Origin: VAZQ01 sp050179645
Lineage (GTDB): Bacteria > Pseudomonadota > Alphaproteobacteria > Rhizobiales > Xanthobacteraceae
NCBI GenBank assembly: GCA_050179645.1
Contig: JBFXEX010000005.1
Span: 18,058-82,057, forward strand
DNA length: 64,000 bases
Direction of reading: 5' to 3'
This document shows, in pieces, positions 36,067-44,425 of this stretch (position 1 is the stretch's first letter; each line of letters begins with the position of its first letter). The position numbers were made by a program, and so were the translations under genes. The notes below the pieces were generated by a model. That model was not told the origin of the DNA and searched no databases. It saw only the letters and a list, made by a program, of their open reading frames with translations.

Positions 36067-37472
36067 GCCGATTTCTTCCGAAGAGCTTGTTCGGTCAGAC
36101 CCTGCTCATCCTGCTCGCAGGCTTGATCGTTTCGCACGCGGTCGGCTCTTGGATCTATTCCGCCGACCGCGAGCAAGCCGTGCGCGCGGTAGGTGGTTTC
36201 GCTGTCGCTCAACGCATAGCCAATCTGACGCGTCTCGTCGGAGAAGCTCCGCCGGACTGGCGCGGGCGAATTGTCGCGGCATTGAGCGACCAGACGTTTC
36301 GCGTTCAGCTGTCGTCCAAACCTCCGACACTCGAACCCGCTGAAGACGACACGGCGATTGCGCGGGCGATCAAGGAGTTCCTCGTTGCCCAGCTTTCACT
36401 CGGACCGGAGCGGCAGCCGCGCGTATCGGCCTTGCCGCCGGACGGCCCAATGTTCCGCGGCTGGCATCCCATGATGGGGGGTGGCCCGATGATGCATGGC
36501 TTCGGCCCTTTCGGCGGCTTTCACCGGCTTCAAGTCGCAATCCCCCTGCCGGACGGCCAATGGCTTTCCTTTGCGACCGCCGTGCCCGGGCAAGGGCCCT
36601 CGTTCTCGCGCCAGTTCCTCCTATCGATGGGCCTGATGGCTCTGGTCATTCTCGTCGTATCCGTGTGGGTCGTGCGCCGTGTGACCGCGCCGCTTGCCAC
36701 GCTTTCGGCCGCTGCCGAACGGCTTGGCAACGACTTGAATGCTCCGCAGATAGCCGAGACCGGCACGATCGAGATGCGGCGCGCCTCGCACGCTTTCAAT
36801 GCCATGCAGGCGCGGCTGCGCGGTCTGATCGAAAACCGGACACGCCTGCTCGCCGCAATATCGCATGACCTGCGAACGCCGTTGACGCTCTTGCGCTTGC
36901 GCGCGGAAAACGTCGACGACGCGGCCGAACGTGAGAAGATGCTGGCCACCATCGCCGAGATGGACGAGATGGTCGGCGCGGCGCTCGCATTCGCCCGCGA
37001 CGAAGCCGCGGCAGAAGAACGAAGGCCGACCGATGTTGCGGCGCTCGTCCAAAGCATTGTCGACGACATGACCGACGCCGGCTTGTCCGCGAGGATGGAG
37101 CCCGCTTCGGGCATTGTGCTGGACTGCCGGCCGGCGGCATTGAAGCGCGCCATCCGCAACCTGATCGACAACGCGGTCAAGTATGGAAAGAACGCGCGTA
37201 TTGCAATCAAACCGCAGCCCGGCTCAATCGAAGTCACCATTGATGACGAAGGTCCGGGCATTGCCAACGAGGAGCTGTCACGGGTATTCGAGCCGTTCTA
37301 TCGCGTCGAACAGTCGCGAAATCCGGAGACCGGTGGCGTCGGCCTGGGGTTGGCGATCGCACTTTCGATCGTACAGGCGCATGGAGGCGAGATCATCCTC
37401 CGCAATCGGCCGTCCGGAGGTTTGCGTGCGTCCGTAGTCGTGCCTCGGTCGCTACGCGGTGAAACGGCTTGA
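36063..37472 (+). CDS. Sensor histidine kinase with Met/His-rich periplasmic segment
   Basis: 469 residues: TM1 (about 11-31), periplasmic sensor region (32-183), TM2 (184-205), HAMP, phosphoacceptor His268 in AAISHDLRTPLTLL, N box NLIDNAVKYG, G1 DEGPGI, G2 GVGLGLAIA. The sensor region holds an insert at 130-154 with Met130, Met137-138, Met143-144 and His135, 145, 154 (FRGWHPMMGGGPMMHGFG), strikingly similar to the Spy-like neighbour. This suggests direct sensing of a soft metal ion. Overlaps the regulator gene (ATGA). Confidence 0.93.
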   Translation: MSRFLPKSLFGQTLLILLAGLIVSHAVGSWIYSADREQAVRAVGGFAVAQRIANLTRLVGEAPPDWRGRIVAALSDQTFRVQLSSKPPTLEPAEDDTAIARAIKEFLVAQLSLGPERQPRVSALPPDGPMFRGWHPMMGGGPMMHGFGPFGGFHRLQVAIPLPDGQWLSFATAVPGQGPSFSRQFLLSMGLMALVILVVSVWVVRRVTAPLATLSAAAERLGNDLNAPQIAETGTIEMRRASHAFNAMQARLRGLIENRTRLLAAISHDLRTPLTLLRLRAENVDDAAEREKMLATIAEMDEMVGAALAFARDEAAAEERRPTDVAALVQSIVDDMTDAGLSARMEPASGIVLDCRPAALKRAIRNLIDNAVKYGKNARIAIKPQPGSIEVTIDDEGPGIANEELSRVFEPFYRVEQSRNPETGGVGLGLAIALSIVQAHGGEIILRNRPSGGLRASVVVPRSLRGETA

Positions 37473-37500
37473 GGAACAGGTTGCGCCACCTGCAGGCCGC

Positions 37501-39624
37501 TCACTCCTCCAGCAGCGCCGCCATGATGCGCTCGCGGGTCAGCGGCAGGTGGCGGATGCGCTTGCCGAGCGCGCGCGCCACCGCGTTGCCGATCGCGGCG
37601 CCGGTCGGTCCGACCGAGGCTTCGCCCAGGCCCAAGGTCGGTTCGTTCGGCTGGTCGAGCAGGTCGATCTCGATCTCCGGTACCTCGGAGAAGCGCAGGA
37701 TCGGATAGTTTTCCCATGTCGCGGCCGCGACCTTGCCGTCCGCGAACGGAACCCGCTCCTTCATCACGAAACTCGCGCCCATGATGATGCCGCCCTCGAC
37801 CTGGTTGCGCGCGCCGTCGGGCGAGATCACCAGGCCGGCATCGGCCGCGCACCACACCCGCTTCAGCCGCACCTCCTGGTCGACCTCGACCTCGGCCACC
37901 ACGGCGGCGAACGCGGCGAGGTTCTTGTAGCGCGCGAAGCCGAAGCCGCGGGCGCGGCCTTCCGGCAACGCATGCGGCTCGAACCAACCACTCATCTGCG
38001 CGGCAGTCTCAACGACGCGCCGGGCGCGAAGATCGGAGAGGAGCGCCAGCCGGTAGGTCACCGGGTCCTCGCCCGCGACCTCCGCCAGTTCGTCGATGAA
38101 CGACTCGATGGCAAACACGTTGGCCCAGGCGCCGAGCCCGCGCAGCGACGAGGTGCGCAGCGGCATTTCCGGCAAGAGATGATGGATCAGCCGGTGACGC
38201 GGCAGGTCGTAGATCGGATAAGCGTTGCGGGTGGCGCCGCCGCCGCGCTCGTCCGGCACGTCGTTGAGTTCGTTGAGCCGCGGCGGATCGGGCAGGGCCT
38301 CGAGGCCGGTGAAGTTGGCGTTGCCGTTCATGCCCGGACGTTGGGCGTGCGGTGCGCTCCAGATTTCGATCGTCCAATCCACCGGGCGATGCTGCGCATC
38401 GAGCACCGCGCGCACCCCGATCGCCATGGCGGTGCTGATCGGCGCGCCGATGAACTCGTCCTCGCGCGACCACTGTACGCGAATAGTCTTGCCGGGCATG
38501 CGCGTCGCGATAAACGCGGCGTCGAAGGCGGCATCGTCGGCGGTGTTGTGGCCATAGGCGCCGGCGCCCTGGCGGTGGAACACCGTAACCTTTGCTGTTG
38601 GAAGACCGAGTGCGCGGGCGAGCCAGTCGCGCAGCACCGCGGGCCCTTGGGTGTGCGACCAAACCTTGAGCGCGCCGTCCTTGAATTCTGCAAGCCCGCA
38701 GGCCGGGCCGATTGAGCCGTAGGTGAGAAATGGCCGGCTGTAGAGCGCTTCAACGACACGGCCGTGCTGGGTTTCCGTCGCGCGGCCCGTATCCACGGTG
38801 CGGTCGCGGGACGGCTGTCCCTTGAGCCAGTCCGGCTCGCCGATGTCATCGGGTGCCGGCGTGCCGCCGTCCCAGCGCGCCAGCGGGCGGGCCATATCTG
38901 CCGCGCGCATCGCGGCGATCTCGCTTGCTGCGGTAAAGGCGACGAAATCGCCCTCCCGCAGAATGTCGATCGGAGCCTTGGCGGCGCGGCGCACCGCATC
39001 GATGTCGAGCGCGACCAGTCGCGCACCACGCCATGGCCGGCGCAGGACCCGCGCATGCACCGCGTTGTCCGGCACGATGTCGTGGATGAAGGCAGCGCCC
39101 GCCACCTTCGCCGGAAGGTCCACGCGCGGTATGTTGCGGCCGACGATCCGGTAGCTCGACGGCCGCTTCACCGGCGCGGTGCCGCTGGCCCGCCGGTCGA
39201 GCGCGACCTCGCCGGCGAGCGACCAGTAGCCGAGGCCGGTGTCACGCCCGCCGCGGAGAATTTTGCCGTTCTCGACCGAAAGCTCACTCGCCTTGCAGTC
39301 GAGCTTCTCGGCGGCGCGGTCGAGGAACAGTGCGCGCACCTCGGCGCAGACCAAGCGGATCGAAGCGCCGCCGACCGCGATCGAATAACTACCCGACGTG
39401 AAGCCTTCGCCCGGACTGACATCGGTCTCGCCCGACACCAGCCGCACCTGCTCGAAACCCACGTCGAGTTCCTCGGCGGCGATCTGGCTGAGCGCGGTCA
39501 GGATGCCCTGGCCGATCTCGACCTTGCCGCTGCCGACGCGCACGCGGTCCTGTTCCTCGAACGCGATCCATTGCGACAGGATCGGATTGTCGATCAGGCT
39601 CTGCGGCAAAGTGTTCGCGATCAT
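37501..39624 (-). CDS. Xanthine dehydrogenase-family molybdopterin-binding subunit
   Basis: 707-residue catalytic subunit of a molybdenum hydroxylase of the isoquinoline 1-oxidoreductase/nicotinate dehydrogenase-B kind. It begins with an aldehyde-oxidase-type region (NPILSQWIAFEEQDRVRVGSGKVEIGQGI), has GAGAYGHNTADDAAFDAAF and ends with LGLGEASVGPTGAAIGNA, where Glu is the likely base at the Mo site. No Tat signal is visible, so export is uncertain. ATG 39624 overlaps the [2Fe-2S] subunit stop (ATGA). No FAD subunit is present; such two-subunit enzymes pass electrons to cytochrome c. Substrate unknown. Confidence 0.9.
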   Translation of the reverse strand: MIANTLPQSLIDNPILSQWIAFEEQDRVRVGSGKVEIGQGILTALSQIAAEELDVGFEQVRLVSGETDVSPGEGFTSGSYSIAVGGASIRLVCAEVRALFLDRAAEKLDCKASELSVENGKILRGGRDTGLGYWSLAGEVALDRRASGTAPVKRPSSYRIVGRNIPRVDLPAKVAGAAFIHDIVPDNAVHARVLRRPWRGARLVALDIDAVRRAAKAPIDILREGDFVAFTAASEIAAMRAADMARPLARWDGGTPAPDDIGEPDWLKGQPSRDRTVDTGRATETQHGRVVEALYSRPFLTYGSIGPACGLAEFKDGALKVWSHTQGPAVLRDWLARALGLPTAKVTVFHRQGAGAYGHNTADDAAFDAAFIATRMPGKTIRVQWSREDEFIGAPISTAMAIGVRAVLDAQHRPVDWTIEIWSAPHAQRPGMNGNANFTGLEALPDPPRLNELNDVPDERGGGATRNAYPIYDLPRHRLIHHLLPEMPLRTSSLRGLGAWANVFAIESFIDELAEVAGEDPVTYRLALLSDLRARRVVETAAQMSGWFEPHALPEGRARGFGFARYKNLAAFAAVVAEVEVDQEVRLKRVWCAADAGLVISPDGARNQVEGGIIMGASFVMKERVPFADGKVAAATWENYPILRFSEVPEIEIDLLDQPNEPTLGLGEASVGPTGAAIGNAVARALGKRIRHLPLTRERIMAALLEE

Positions 39625-40088
39625 GACGCTACTCCGGCGGCACGCGCGACGGCGCGGATCACGCGGTTGTGCATGCCGCAGCGGCAGAGATGCGGATCGA
39701 GTGCGGCGACGATGTCGGCGCGGCTCGGCCTGGAGTTGTTCGCCAGCAGCGCCGCCGCCGAAACCAGGATGCCGGAGAGGCAATAGCCGCACTGTCCGGC
39801 CTGCTCGTCGAGGAATGCCTGTTGCACCGGATGCAATTCGCCGTCCTGCTGGAGCCCCTCGACGGTGGTGATCCGGCGGCCAGCCACGGTCGCGACTTCG
39901 CGCGCGCAGGAATATTCCGGCTTACCGTCGATCAGCACCATGCAGGCGCCGCACTGTTCGGTGCCGCAGCCGAACCGGCTGCCGCGCAGGTCGAGTTCGT
40001 CGCGGAGCACGAACAGCAGCGGCTTGGCGCCGTCGGTGTCGACGTGAACGGGGTTGCCGTTGAGGATGAAGGTGAAACGTTCGTCCAT
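39621..40088 (-). CDS. [2Fe-2S] subunit of the molybdenum hydroxylase
   Basis: 155 residues with two [2Fe-2S] clusters: plant-ferredoxin type (GSRFGCGTEQCGACMVLIDG...YSC) and the C-terminal helical type (QCGYCLSGILV ... LCRCGMHNRVIRAV). Electron-transfer partner of the large subunit, with which it overlaps by 4 bases. ATG 40088 (MDERFTFILNG) matches the family start; ATG 40112 would add 8 residues. The frame extends further upstream without resemblance to the family. Confidence 0.92.
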   Translation of the reverse strand: MDERFTFILNGNPVHVDTDGAKPLLFVLRDELDLRGSRFGCGTEQCGACMVLIDGKPEYSCAREVATVAGRRITTVEGLQQDGELHPVQQAFLDEQAGQCGYCLSGILVSAAALLANNSRPSRADIVAALDPHLCRCGMHNRVIRAVARAAGVAS

Positions 40089-40400
40089 GGTTGATGCTGC
40101 CGATGATTCCATTGCTAGGGGCACAATCCCGCTGCACTCACGAGCGTTGGTCGCCGGTGCCCGCGCATCGCCCAGATGGTTTCTCCGGCTCGATGGCGCC
40201 GCGCTCGCTTGCCGCCATATTGGTTCTCTCCTTGCCGGTCCAATTTTCTTCTGCGTTGCATGAGACTTCGCCTGCGGTTGCGACGCAAGGGGCCCTGGGT
40301 GTGGAATCGCTGCTTTGCCGCTATGATGGGACGATCGAGAATCGGTCATGCAACGCTAAGATCTGCCGAAACTATTCACCTTCATCATCGGAGAAGACAC
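40089..40400. other. 312-base divergent intergenic region
   Basis: Lies between the molybdenum-hydroxylase operon (-) and a secreted-protein gene (+), so it should hold promoters for both. A GGAG box is present before ATG 40401. No convincing -35/-10 pair, terminator hairpin or RNA structure was recognised; open frames across it have no family resemblance. Confidence 0.5.
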
Positions 40401-40868
40401 ATGACGCGAACCACCCGCACCGGGGCAGCGATCTCGGGTGCCCTGACGCTCCTGGCATGGATGGCGGGTACGGCCGGCGCCGCCGATCAAATCCCCAACA
40501 TCAAGGGCAAATGGGTCGGAAAGACTCACTCGATCGTTGCCGGCGTGGCGCCACATTGGCCGTCGAATCGCGGGACGTTCGAAAAGCCGGGCATGTTCGA
40601 GAAGGATTTGGTGATCGAAGTGACCAACCAGGAGGGCCGACGATTCTGGGGCGTGCAGACCTTTATCGGCAACAGCGAAAATACGCGCGAACCGATGATC
40701 GGGGAACTGACCGGTAAAGACCACAAGACCGTCGTGCTGGTCGACCGTGATGGGTATCTGGACGGCCAGCTTGTCGACGACAACACCCTGTCGTTTTGCT
40801 ATCGGCAAGCTGGCGGAAGTGCCGGAGGGAGCGTCGTGAGCTGCAGCGAACTCAAGCGGACGCCGTGA
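40401..40868 (+). CDS. Secreted protein of unknown function
   Basis: 155 residues: signal peptide (AAISGALTLLAWMAGTAGAA), then a compact beta-rich domain (IPNIKGKWVGKTHSIVAG, EVTNQEGRRFWGVQTFIG, TGKDHKTVVLVDRDGYLDGQLVDDNTLSFCY). The pattern of short strands with GKW and G-x-L turns suggests a small beta-barrel (lipocalin-like), without certainty. ATG 40401 follows CGGAG. Divergent from the molybdenum hydroxylase; a ligand-binding role there would be speculation. Confidence 0.7.
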   Translation: MTRTTRTGAAISGALTLLAWMAGTAGAADQIPNIKGKWVGKTHSIVAGVAPHWPSNRGTFEKPGMFEKDLVIEVTNQEGRRFWGVQTFIGNSENTREPMIGELTGKDHKTVVLVDRDGYLDGQLVDDNTLSFCYRQAGGSAGGSVVSCSELKRTP

Positions 40869-40976
40869 CCTCGCCGCCGGATCTCCAGCTTCGGCGGTCC
40901 GTGGCGGCAAGGGCTGTCGGCCGAAGAGGCGGCTGCTAGTCTTGGGGCGCATTCGATCCGTGAGTGTGTTCGCTCG

Positions 40977-43250
40977 ATGAGCCGTAATCCCCCCGTCGGT
41001 ACCGATCTCGTCCTCATCGGCGGCGGGCATTCGCATGTGCATGTGCTCAAGGCATTCGCGATGCGGCCCGAACCCGGCGTCCGGCTCACCCTGGTCACCC
41101 GCGACCTCGAGACACCGTATTCTGGAATGCTGCCCGGCGTGATCGCCGGCCTGTACACCCGCGATGAGGCGCATATCGACCTGCTGCGGCTGGCGGCTGC
41201 TACCGGTGTGCGGCTCATCCATGCCGAAGCGGTCGGGCTCGACCGCGCCGCGAAGCAGGTATCGCTCGTGGGCCGCCCGCCACTGGCCTATGACATCGCG
41301 GCGGTCGATGTCGGCATCACGCCGGCGCTGGCGCCGATCGAGGGGGCGGCCAAGCACGCCATCGCCGTCAAGCCGATCGGCGACTTCCTGCGCAAGTTCG
41401 ACGATCTGCTGCAGCGATGCCGCGATCCCGACGGCCCGCGGCGAATCGCAATAATCGGCGGTGGCGCGGGCGGCGTGGAACTTCTGCTGTCCGTGCGATC
41501 GCGCTTGCGTGCCGACGCGGCTGCGGGCGGAACCGACCCCGAACGGTTCTCGTTCGTGCTGGTGACGGACGGCGAGATCCTCGCCACGCACAATACGCGC
41601 GTCCGCCAAGCGTTCCGGCGCATCCTGTGTGAGCGCGGCATCGAACTCCATGAGCACCGGCGCGCACGGGCGATTGGGTCCAATCGGATCGAATTCGAAG
41701 ATGCGCCGCCGCTCGTCGTCGGCGCGGTGCTTGCAACCACGGCTGCGGCCCCGCCGCCATGGTTTGCAGACACCGGGCTTGCGCTCGATCCCGGGGGCTT
41801 CCTGGCGGTCGGGCCGAGCCTGCAGGTGCTGAACGATCCCGACGTATTCGCCTCCGGCGATTGTGCCGGGCTGATCGAGACGCCGCGCGAGAAGGCCGGG
41901 GTCTTCGCGGTGCGCGCCGGTCCGCCGCTCGCCGAAAATCTCCGCCGCCGTGCTCGTGGCGAGTCGATGAAACCGTGGCGGCCGCAGCGGCGCTATCTCG
42001 CCCTGATCTCGACCGGCGAGCGGTATGCCGTTGCGTCGCGCGGCTGGTTCAAGACCGAGGGCGCCTGGGTGTGGACGCTGAAGGACTGGATCGACCGTCG
42101 CTGGATGCGGATGTACCAGGACACCGACGCGATGATGGCCCGGATGCGTGCAGCGGCGGACCGCAATGCCGGGCCCGCGACCGGCAGGGAGGAAATGCGC
42201 TGCGGCGGGTGCGGCTCGAAGATCGGGCCCGACCCCTTGGCGCGTGCGCTGTCGCGCCTTGCGCCGGCGCTTGCCGGCGACGTCGTGATCGGTCTCGATG
42301 CCCCCGACGATGCCGCCGTGACGGCGCCCCGTCCGGGACGTTATCTGGTGCAGACCGTCGACTTCTTCCGCGCGTTCGTCGACGATCCTTACCTGTTCGG
42401 TGAGGTCGTCGCCAATCACGCGCTGAGCGACATCTACGCCATGGGCGGTGAGCCGCGTCACGCGCTGGCGACCGCCGTCATTCCTCCGGCGCCGTCCGGC
42501 AAGGTAGCCGAGACGTTGTTCCAGCTTCTGGCCGGCGTGCGCGCCAGCCTCGACCGCGACGGTGTCGCGCTGGTTGGCGGTCATTCCAGCGAGGGTGCGG
42601 AACTCGCGTTCGGACTGTCGGTGACCGGCGATGTTGAGCCGATTGAGATCCTTCGCAAATCCGGGTTGCGCTCCGGCGATGCGCTCATTCTGACGCGGCC
42701 GGTCGGCACCGGCATTCTGTTTGCCGCCGCGATGCAGGCGCGGGCGCGTGCGGAGTGGATTGCGGCTGCGCTCGACGAGATGCGCCGCTCGAACCGGTTG
42801 GCCGCGAAGGTTCTGACCGATCATGGCGCCACCGCCATGACCGACGTGACCGGCTTCGGCCTTGCCGGTCACCTCGGCGAGCTCCTCAATGCAAGCTTGG
42901 CCGAAGCCATGCTCGATCTCGCCGCGGTACCGCTCTACGACGGAACGCTCGATTTGGCGCGCGGCGGGATTGCGTCGACGCTCTTGCCGGAGAACCTCGC
43001 GCTGGCGCGGATGTTGTTCCGCCCCGCCGATACCGTCACGCTGGCGGTGCTGTTCGATCCGCAAACCGCTGGCGGCCTGCTCGCCGGAGTTCCACAAGAG
43101 CGCGCGCAGGCGTGTGTCGTGGCGCTCCACTCAGCCGGCCATACGCGCGCCACCGTCGTCGGCCGGGTGGTCGCATCCGGACAGCCAAAGCGCGAGGCCG
43201 TCATCGACGTCGCGGGAGCATTGCGCGAAGCGGGAACAAACGCGAATTGA
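40977..43250 (+). CDS. selD: Flavin oxidoreductase / selenide, water dikinase fusion (SelD)
   Basis: 757 residues in two parts. Residues 1-about 380: NADH-dehydrogenase-like pyridine nucleotide-disulfide oxidoreductase (GTDLVLIGGGHSHVHVL; second dinucleotide motif RRIAIIGGGAGGVELLLSV; FASGDCAGL). Residues about 405-757: SelD, which makes selenophosphate from selenide and ATP; essential Cys412 and Lys415 lie in RCGGCGSKIG, the Cys at the E. coli C19 position is Ser, and D-x-A, GGHSSEGAELAFG and DVTGFGLAGHLGEL are intact. This fusion is known in several bacteria; the N-part may reduce selenium compounds. No selA, selB, selU or senB is in the window. Confidence 0.93.
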   Translation: MSRNPPVGTDLVLIGGGHSHVHVLKAFAMRPEPGVRLTLVTRDLETPYSGMLPGVIAGLYTRDEAHIDLLRLAAATGVRLIHAEAVGLDRAAKQVSLVGRPPLAYDIAAVDVGITPALAPIEGAAKHAIAVKPIGDFLRKFDDLLQRCRDPDGPRRIAIIGGGAGGVELLLSVRSRLRADAAAGGTDPERFSFVLVTDGEILATHNTRVRQAFRRILCERGIELHEHRRARAIGSNRIEFEDAPPLVVGAVLATTAAAPPPWFADTGLALDPGGFLAVGPSLQVLNDPDVFASGDCAGLIETPREKAGVFAVRAGPPLAENLRRRARGESMKPWRPQRRYLALISTGERYAVASRGWFKTEGAWVWTLKDWIDRRWMRMYQDTDAMMARMRAAADRNAGPATGREEMRCGGCGSKIGPDPLARALSRLAPALAGDVVIGLDAPDDAAVTAPRPGRYLVQTVDFFRAFVDDPYLFGEVVANHALSDIYAMGGEPRHALATAVIPPAPSGKVAETLFQLLAGVRASLDRDGVALVGGHSSEGAELAFGLSVTGDVEPIEILRKSGLRSGDALILTRPVGTGILFAAAMQARARAEWIAAALDEMRRSNRLAAKVLTDHGATAMTDVTGFGLAGHLGELLNASLAEAMLDLAAVPLYDGTLDLARGGIASTLLPENLALARMLFRPADTVTLAVLFDPQTAGGLLAGVPQERAQACVVALHSAGHTRATVVGRVVASGQPKREAVIDVAGALREAGTNAN

Positions 43251-43348
43251 CTGCGGAATTTCGCAGAAATTCTGCTTGGCGCGGTCCGTTCGACAATGGG
43301 ATGATGCCCCATGGAAATGAGGGCCGCAGAAGCCCGCAGGGAGAGATC

Positions 43349-44425
43349 ATGGAATTCGGCATTCTGTTCACGTCGCATCCCAACGTCGACGTCGAGCCCT
43401 ATCCGCATCGCGACGTCCATGCGCGGGTGACGCGGGAAGTGCTGCGGGCGGACGAACTCGGCTTCGATTATGCGTGGGTGGCCGAGCATCATTTCAGCAA
43501 CGAATACGGCATCATGCCGGACGTGTTCGTCTATGCCGGTTACCTTGCGGCGCTGACCAAGCAGATCAAGATCGGCACCGCGGTGGTGACGTTGCCGCTC
43601 GGCAATCCAATGCGGGTCGCCGAGAATGCCGCTTTCCTCGACATCCTGAGCAACGGGCGTTTCGTGCTCGGCCTCGGTTCGGGCTATCGCAAATACGAGT
43701 TCGACGGCTTCGGTCTCGACTTCGACAACCGCCGCGACGTGCAGGAGGAGGCGCTGCCGCTGTTGTTCGAGCTGTTGCAGAACAAGAAGGTCGATCACCA
43801 GGGCAAGCACTTCCGCTACAAGGTCGACGGGGCATACGAAATCTTCCCCCACGCGGTGCAGCAGCCGTATCCGCCAATCTTCCTCGCCGGTGCGACCGAG
43901 CGCTCGATTGCGGTCGCGGGCCGTATGGGTTGCGGCCTGATGCTGTCGAGTTGGACGCCGTTCGAGGAACTCGGCCGTCAGACCGCGTGGTACCGCAAGC
44001 ATCTCGAAGAGACGCCGGCGGCGCTGCGCACCAATCCGGCGCGCGGCCATGCCGACGTCGTGCGCTGGACCTATCTTGCCGAAACCGACGCCAAGGCCAA
44101 GCGCGAAAGCGAGGCCGGCATGATGCGCCACCTCAAGCATTTCTCCAGCGGCCATACCTCGGGCTATCTCGGGACGGTGTCGGACGGTGGCGCGACCAGC
44201 CAGCGCGACTACGATGCGCTCAACCGCGACATCATCTTGCACGGCTCGCCTGCGACCGTGATCGAAAAGATCGAGCGGCTTCGCGAATTGACCGGCATCC
44301 GCTCGGTCATGCTGCACTATCCGCCGTGGTACGGCTACGACAAGGCGATGGCGTCGCTCGAAATGTTCGCCAGCGAAGTTATGCCGCACTTCCGCGCGAA
44401 GGCGCCCGCCCGCCTGCGGGCTTAA
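43349..44425 (+). CDS. LLM-class flavin-dependent oxidoreductase
   Basis: 358-residue luciferase-like TIM barrel: MEFGILFTSHPNVDVEPYPHRD, ADELGFDYAWVAEHHFSNEYG, IKIGTAVVTLPLGNPMRVAEN, LDILSNGRFVLGLGSGYRKYEFDGF. Uses reduced FMN or F420 to oxidise small substrates (alkanal monooxygenase relatives). ATG 43349 after GGGAGAG; the open frame upstream belongs to selD. 98 bp after selD on the same strand, so co-transcription is possible. The stop directly abuts that of the convergent cytochrome gene. Confidence 0.9.
   Translation: MEFGILFTSHPNVDVEPYPHRDVHARVTREVLRADELGFDYAWVAEHHFSNEYGIMPDVFVYAGYLAALTKQIKIGTAVVTLPLGNPMRVAENAAFLDILSNGRFVLGLGSGYRKYEFDGFGLDFDNRRDVQEEALPLLFELLQNKKVDHQGKHFRYKVDGAYEIFPHAVQQPYPPIFLAGATERSIAVAGRMGCGLMLSSWTPFEELGRQTAWYRKHLEETPAALRTNPARGHADVVRWTYLAETDAKAKRESEAGMMRHLKHFSSGHTSGYLGTVSDGGATSQRDYDALNRDIILHGSPATVIEKIERLRELTGIRSVMLHYPPWYGYDKAMASLEMFASEVMPHFRAKAPARLRA

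Noticed and set aside
40356..43130. 924-codon open frame antisense to the SelD fusion
   Set aside because: Arg/His/Gly-rich product with no domain; it mirrors a strongly conserved gene and is a GC-bias artefact.
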